Shown here piece by piece: positions 60,201 through 64,000 of a DNA stretch of 64,000 nucleotides; position 1 is the first letter of the stretch, and each line of letters starts with the position of its first letter. The translations under genes were made by a program, and so were the position numbers. Source of the DNA: Flammeovirgaceae bacterium SG7u.111 (GTDB taxonomy: Bacteria > Bacteroidota > Bacteroidia > Cytophagales > Flammeovirgaceae); the NCBI GenBank assembly GCA_034044135.1, contig CP139021.1, forward strand, positions 3,363,635-3,427,634. Direction: 5' to 3'. Below the pieces are notes generated by a model. The model was given only the letters and a program-made list of their open reading frames with translations, did no database searches and had not been told where the DNA came from.

Positions 60201-60857
60201 CTACTTGTTAACTAAAAAAAGCAAAAGGTTTTGCAACAACACGAGTAAAGGAGCAAAACGCATAATGTTTTTGAATGAAGTTTTGTGGGAATTTTGTTGC
60301 TTTGCAGCCATGGTCAAGTATTCTCGAATGCGTTTTACAGCTTTCAGTACTTGATTTTTAACCGTAAATGGAGAAATTTCAAGTATCTCTCCAGCTTCGG
60401 CATATGTCAGATGGTCCTCTTTTACCAATAAAAATGCGTTTTTGCAGGCTATCGGGAGTGTATCTACCACTTTGTCAATTTCATTTCGCAGCTCTTCGGC
60501 AAAATAAGAGCTTTCAGGAGTGAAATTTTCAATGGCAAAATCAAAATGAGACTCATCTAACGACAGATGGGCATTTTTTTCTTTTAAAGACTTTTTAATG
60601 ATGGTAAGTGAAAGGTTTTTCACCAATACATACAGATAGGTATCTAGGTTTTTAATTTCAAGGAGTTTGCTTCTATCGATCCAAACTTTGGTAAATACCT
60701 CAGAGACCACTTCTTCGGCCAACTCTCTTGATTTTAAGAAGCGAAGAGCAAATGAAAATAATTTTTCGAAATAAAATTCATAGAACTGCCTGAAGGCAAT
60801 TTTATCATTTTTATTAGCTATTCTCTTCTTGATAGTAATTAAATCATTCATTTTCAT
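60201..60857 (-). CDS. ECF-type RNA polymerase sigma factor
   Basis: Region 2 is visible in FRQFYEFYFEKLFSFALRFL and ELAEEVVSEVFTKVWIDRSKL, region 4 in DHLTYAEAGEILEISPFTVK then AVKRIREYL. These match the Bacteroidota expansion-family ECF sigma factors paired with FecR. Start at 60857 or 60851 (MKMND...) is preferred to 60908, which would add a hydrophobic, Cys-rich leader not found in this family. A short hydrophobic tail (LLVLLQNLLLFLV) is typical of these PUL regulators. It should activate the susCD operon and possibly the upstream glycosidase. Confidence 0.93.
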   Translation of the reverse strand: MKMNDLITIKKRIANKNDKIAFRQFYEFYFEKLFSFALRFLKSRELAEEVVSEVFTKVWIDRSKLLEIKNLDTYLYVLVKNLSLTIIKKSLKEKNAHLSLDESHFDFAIENFTPESSYFAEELRNEIDKVVDTLPIACKNAFLLVKEDHLTYAEAGEILEISPFTVKNQVLKAVKRIREYLTMAAKQQNSHKTSFKNIMRFAPLLVLLQNLLLFLVNK

Positions 60858-60973
60858 ATTATTTAATTGATGCGAAAAGAAGAGGAGACAATCGCATGCA
60901 ACTAGCACAATTTACAGAAAATTATTGCTAATTAAAATCAAAATTGTACTAATACATGTTAGAAATCAACTTA

Positions 60974-63900
60974 TCAATCATATTTGATAAGTTGCACATT
61001 ACCATTTTTGAAAATTACCTTTACGGTATTTCCTTTTTGGGGCTTAATACTTTTTACAATATCAAGCTCATCATCCGCCCAAGGCTCCCCAGCAGGTTTC
61101 CATAACATCAACGTAGCCAATACTTCCTGCTGCTTTGAGGTTGGCTCATAGTTTTTGCTCAAGTTCATGATGGTACTTTCCTCGGTTTCTGGGTGTAAGC
61201 CACTGGTTGTAATAGTTTCAGCACTGTCCCACCCTGAAAGTGGAACAAGAGCTAATTGGTATTCACCATTTCCAATGATTTGCACCTTGTATTTTCCCAC
61301 TTTCCGCTTTTCTTTATGTATAAAGTTATTGATGTGAGGTAGTGCATAATGCCCTAACCTAAAGTGGGTTGATGACTTGCTGTTCAATTGATCAACTCGG
61401 AGGATACCATTTTTGAGGGGAATGTCAGCAAGCTTGAATAATACATCTTTATTGCTTTCTACCTCCAAATCTCTGTAATATACTCCTTCATCAAATTTTT
61501 TGAACGTATACAATCTTCCAGCTTCCCAAGCTACTTTGCCTTCTTTGAACAAATAGTTCATGGCAACTTCTCCATTTTCCCCATCTGCTTGCCACGGAAA
61601 GGCGCTGCTGTAGGATAATCGATTGTAGTTTTCGCTGCCTCGGAATTTCTCCCATTGGTTTTTCAAAGGAACGTTACACCAAGCTCTTATTTCCGATGCT
61701 CCTATATTAGTATAATCAGTCACAAGGATTTCTGATTTTTCAAAAAAGATATTGTTTGCCTCATCAGGGCTAAGCTCTTTTCCCCATGCACCTTCAGTTT
61801 CAGTAGCAGTCCAAAACGGGCTGTCCTCAGGTGTGAGCAACCCTAGGAAAACTTTTCCCATCCAATAGACACTTCCCCTACAACTGTAGTACTGCACAGC
61901 TGGGTCAAATTCTCCATAAAAGCCGAGGGTAGGCACGCCGTCTTTCATCATGAGCGGATGCTGCAGAAACTGCTGCAATACTCCCGAAGAAATCCGCCTA
62001 TTCCATCCCCAATTGGCATCCATTTCAGTATAATAACCCATAAGTGGAAATGGCACTACCGAACCAATACGGTAACTTATACTCCTGCCCCACATTATCA
62101 TTTTGCCATCTTGGCTGAACATGTGGCTGTAATTTCCTTTTAACTCCTTAAAGTTTTCGATGAACTGGTCTGCTATTTCAGGAAAATGTTTTTTGCCGTA
62201 TAGCTCTGCCCACAAGCTACCATACATTTGAAACGCCCACATACTATAGTAATCATAAGCAGGGTTGTCGTTGTACCAGCCGTCACCTCGGTAGTGATCC
62301 AATGACTTTTCAAGATACTCCTTGAGCAATGTTTCGTTTAATTTATAACCTTGTTCTTTGAAAAAACTCAAAATGAAAATATTAAAGAATTTCCAGTTCG
62401 ACGGAACAGTTGGGCCATCGGCATAACTTATCATTTTCACTGCCAATGAGTCTTTTTGAGCTTGCGTTAGCGGTTCCCAAAGTATTTCTGGAATAGCGGA
62501 TAGGGAAATAGCTAACGCTCCAAATTCTACTAGTATTTGTGAAGGACCAGCTTCTCTTTTTTTATTTTTTAAAAAAGAAGGGCTTTCAGGATTGAGCAAT
62601 TGTAAAATTTGGTGGCGATAGTAGTCTGCTACTTTTATATTATTAAAAGTAAGGTCAGGATTTTCACGTAAAATTGGCGCAGCAATAAACAACGTCCGGC
62701 AAAGGCCTTCCAGTTTCTCAATTGGTATTTGTGAAGCTTCTCTTGGGTAACTCCTACCTTCGAGCTTAGGGAATTTCATTGGATCATCTATTCTTTGGAT
62801 ATAACCAAATGCTCCTTCCAAGACATAATTAGCTGCATCTTTCCAATGTTCACGAGTCATGCCGGTATACGGGCTTTTGTCATAATCAGGGTTTTCTATT
62901 TGAAAAATAGGTTGCCCGCCATACATTTTATAAACTTCAGATCCGGCTGATAAAAATGCCCCAGTGCCATAAACTTCAGATTTATCTGGCCAGGCACTAC
63001 CTGGAGCCGCTCCAATAGGCTGCACATATCCCAACATCCCTTCTTCTGTAATATAACTCACTAATGCACTCCATGCTTTTACCACTGCTGGTTCATATGT
63101 AGCTCGATCGAGTACGCCATTATTAATTCCCCACGCTAATCCGAATGTAAAAAATGAAGTGCCACTTGTTTCAGGAGTAGGATATTTTTCTTGCCCCAAC
63201 AAACTCATAGCCCAGTGACCTTCAGGAGTCTGAATTTCAAGAAGCTTTTTCGCCATTTTTTTATAAATGCCTAAAACGTATTTATATTCTTCCGAATCAG
63301 GCTCATATTCATCCATCACCAAAGTAAGTCCGCCAAACACCCAACCATTCCCTCTGGCCCAGAATATCTTATGCCCATCGTCATCAAGTCTACCTTTGAA
63401 ACTCCCATCCCTGAAGTAAAGGTTTTCTTCTTGGTCAAACAAGTGTTCAGTGGTAGCCTTGTATTCTTTTAGCATAAAGTCAGAATACTTTTTGTCACCT
63501 GTTATGCTAGCCAACTTAGCCCAAACGGGAGGCGCCATAAATAGTGCATCGCACCAGCTCCACCTATCTTGGTTGTTAGGAGATTCCCATATTAACGTTG
63601 CCGGTGAGGGGTTGTCCAATATATAATCGAAACTGTTTTTTGTGCCTGCAAGCATTGCTGTATCACCGTACTTGCGATACAGCTCCAAATACATTTGACC
63701 TACCGTATGGTCATCAGCCATGTATTTGCGTTCGTGAAGCTCCCAATTCCCCTTCTCTCCTATTTCCCGAAGCCATTTGTAATAAGTATCAGTTGGAGCC
63801 ATCGCTGCCCATTTGGTCATTCCCACATAGAGAGCTCCATTGGTCCAATCTCTTATATGGTGTGGGCTCTTGTAACTATAAGAATCACGGAAATGATCAA

Positions 63901-64000
63901 TTTGCCAATCAGCTACTCTCTGCATTTCCCTGCGTACCGATGTGGGGGTGATAGTTTGAGCAATGGATAGTTGAACCCAACAAAGCAATATGGCTAAGGT
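60974..64000 (-). CDS. GH105 / DUF2264 fusion glycan hydrolase (5' end beyond the window)
   Basis: At least 1004 residues. The open frame continues past the right edge (TLAILLCWVQLSIAQ, the rest of a signal peptide), so the start lies outside; TTG 63988 is not the true start. Residues 12-360 form a GH105 (alpha/alpha)6 barrel of unsaturated rhamnogalacturonyl hydrolase type: IRDWTNGALYVGMTKWA, YMADDHTVGQMYLELY and the catalytic Asp in WSWCDALFMAPP (about residue 147). Residues 370-1004 are a DUF2264 domain (SQILVEFGALAISLSAIPEILWEPL; GDGWYNDNPAYDYYSMWAFQMYG; GRSISYRIGSVVPFPLM), a family I recall being assigned to GH154 beta-glucuronidases. Two exo-activities on acidic oligosaccharides are likely combined in one chain. 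It precedes the sigma-FecR-SusCD genes. Confidence 0.88.
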   Translation of the reverse strand, partial: TLAILLCWVQLSIAQTITPTSVRREMQRVADWQIDHFRDSYSYKSPHHIRDWTNGALYVGMTKWAAMAPTDTYYKWLREIGEKGNWELHERKYMADDHTVGQMYLELYRKYGDTAMLAGTKNSFDYILDNPSPATLIWESPNNQDRWSWCDALFMAPPVWAKLASITGDKKYSDFMLKEYKATTEHLFDQEENLYFRDGSFKGRLDDDGHKIFWARGNGWVFGGLTLVMDEYEPDSEEYKYVLGIYKKMAKKLLEIQTPEGHWAMSLLGQEKYPTPETSGTSFFTFGLAWGINNGVLDRATYEPAVVKAWSALVSYITEEGMLGYVQPIGAAPGSAWPDKSEVYGTGAFLSAGSEVYKMYGGQPIFQIENPDYDKSPYTGMTREHWKDAANYVLEGAFGYIQRIDDPMKFPKLEGRSYPREASQIPIEKLEGLCRTLFIAAPILRENPDLTFNNIKVADYYRHQILQLLNPESPSFLKNKKREAGPSQILVEFGALAISLSAIPEILWEPLTQAQKDSLAVKMISYADGPTVPSNWKFFNIFILSFFKEQGYKLNETLLKEYLEKSLDHYRGDGWYNDNPAYDYYSMWAFQMYGSLWAELYGKKHFPEIADQFIENFKELKGNYSHMFSQDGKMIMWGRSISYRIGSVVPFPLMGYYTEMDANWGWNRRISSGVLQQFLQHPLMMKDGVPTLGFYGEFDPAVQYYSCRGSVYWMGKVFLGLLTPEDSPFWTATETEGAWGKELSPDEANNIFFEKSEILVTDYTNIGASEIRAWCNVPLKNQWEKFRGSENYNRLSYSSAFPWQADGENGEVAMNYLFKEGKVAWEAGRLYTFKKFDEGVYYRDLEVESNKDVLFKLADIPLKNGILRVDQLNSKSSTHFRLGHYALPHINNFIHKEKRKVGKYKVQIIGNGEYQLALVPLSGWDSAETITTSGLHPETEESTIMNLSKNYEPTSKQQEVLATLMLWKPAGEPWADDELDIVKSIKPQKGNTVKVIFKNGNVQLIKYD

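Overview
The window looks like a chromosomal stretch of a marine polysaccharide-degrading member of the Bacteroidota, most likely a Cytophagales-type bacterium. The evidence is a SusC/SusD pair with an ECF sigma factor and FecR, many lipoproteins with short lipoboxes, a type IX secretion C-terminal domain, GLPGLI, DUF4270 and FecR families, an orphan LytTR regulator, and A-rich translation starts with weak Shine-Dalgarno sites. This is inferred from gene families, not from a marker gene. No rRNA or tRNA gene and no CRISPR array was seen.

Left arm (1-16922, mostly + strand): a glycan degradation locus. It has two GH29-type enzymes, two five-bladed-propeller glycosidases (GH43/GH117-like), three exported FGly-type S1 sulfatases, an agarase/porphyranase-like GH16, a Tat-exported Gfo/Idh/MocA oxidoreductase and a RhaT-type deoxysugar symporter. 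Together they suggest stepwise desulfation and hydrolysis of a sulfated, fucose- or L-galactose-containing algal galactan. No SusC/SusD pair is visible on this side. The locus has been rearranged: it carries a sulfatase tail relic, a truncated signal-peptide ORF, a frameshifted propeller-enzyme C-terminus and a decayed partial copy of the GH16 gene.

Middle left (17600-23440): an exported protein of unknown function sits beside a ZnuA-like metal-binding lipoprotein. Next comes an accessory, repeat-rich island. It holds a broken gene with 21-bp (seven-residue) tandem repeats, at least five compound palindromic elements (about 105-145 bp, with hairpin-forming terminal inverted repeats) plus solitary hairpins, and a small GIY-YIG nuclease gene embedded among them. 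This nuclease-palindrome association is the best candidate here for an undescribed system.

Middle (23442-42450): an FtsX-type ABC permease with a PadR regulator and a long palindromic operator; a GLPGLI-PNGase F fusion; two small tandem paralogues; a T9SS-secreted DUF2341-LamG protein; a sialate O-acetylesterase/PQQ dehydrogenase operon; then a run of household genes (M19 dipeptidase, peroxiredoxin-like protein, PLP aminotransferase, carotenoid desaturase, ArsC-like protein).

Right (41747-64000): a DUF4270/Kelch/LytTR cluster, an outer-membrane protein, GtrA, an unknown divergent pair, an AsmA-like protein with a TlpA-like thioredoxin, and a second glycan locus on the minus strand (GH105-DUF2264 fusion, ECF sigma, FecR, SusC with STN domain, SusD). 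The last has the layout of a transmembrane-signalling PUL for uronate-containing glycans. Coordinates of starts were adjusted where a signal peptide or operator decided between alternatives.
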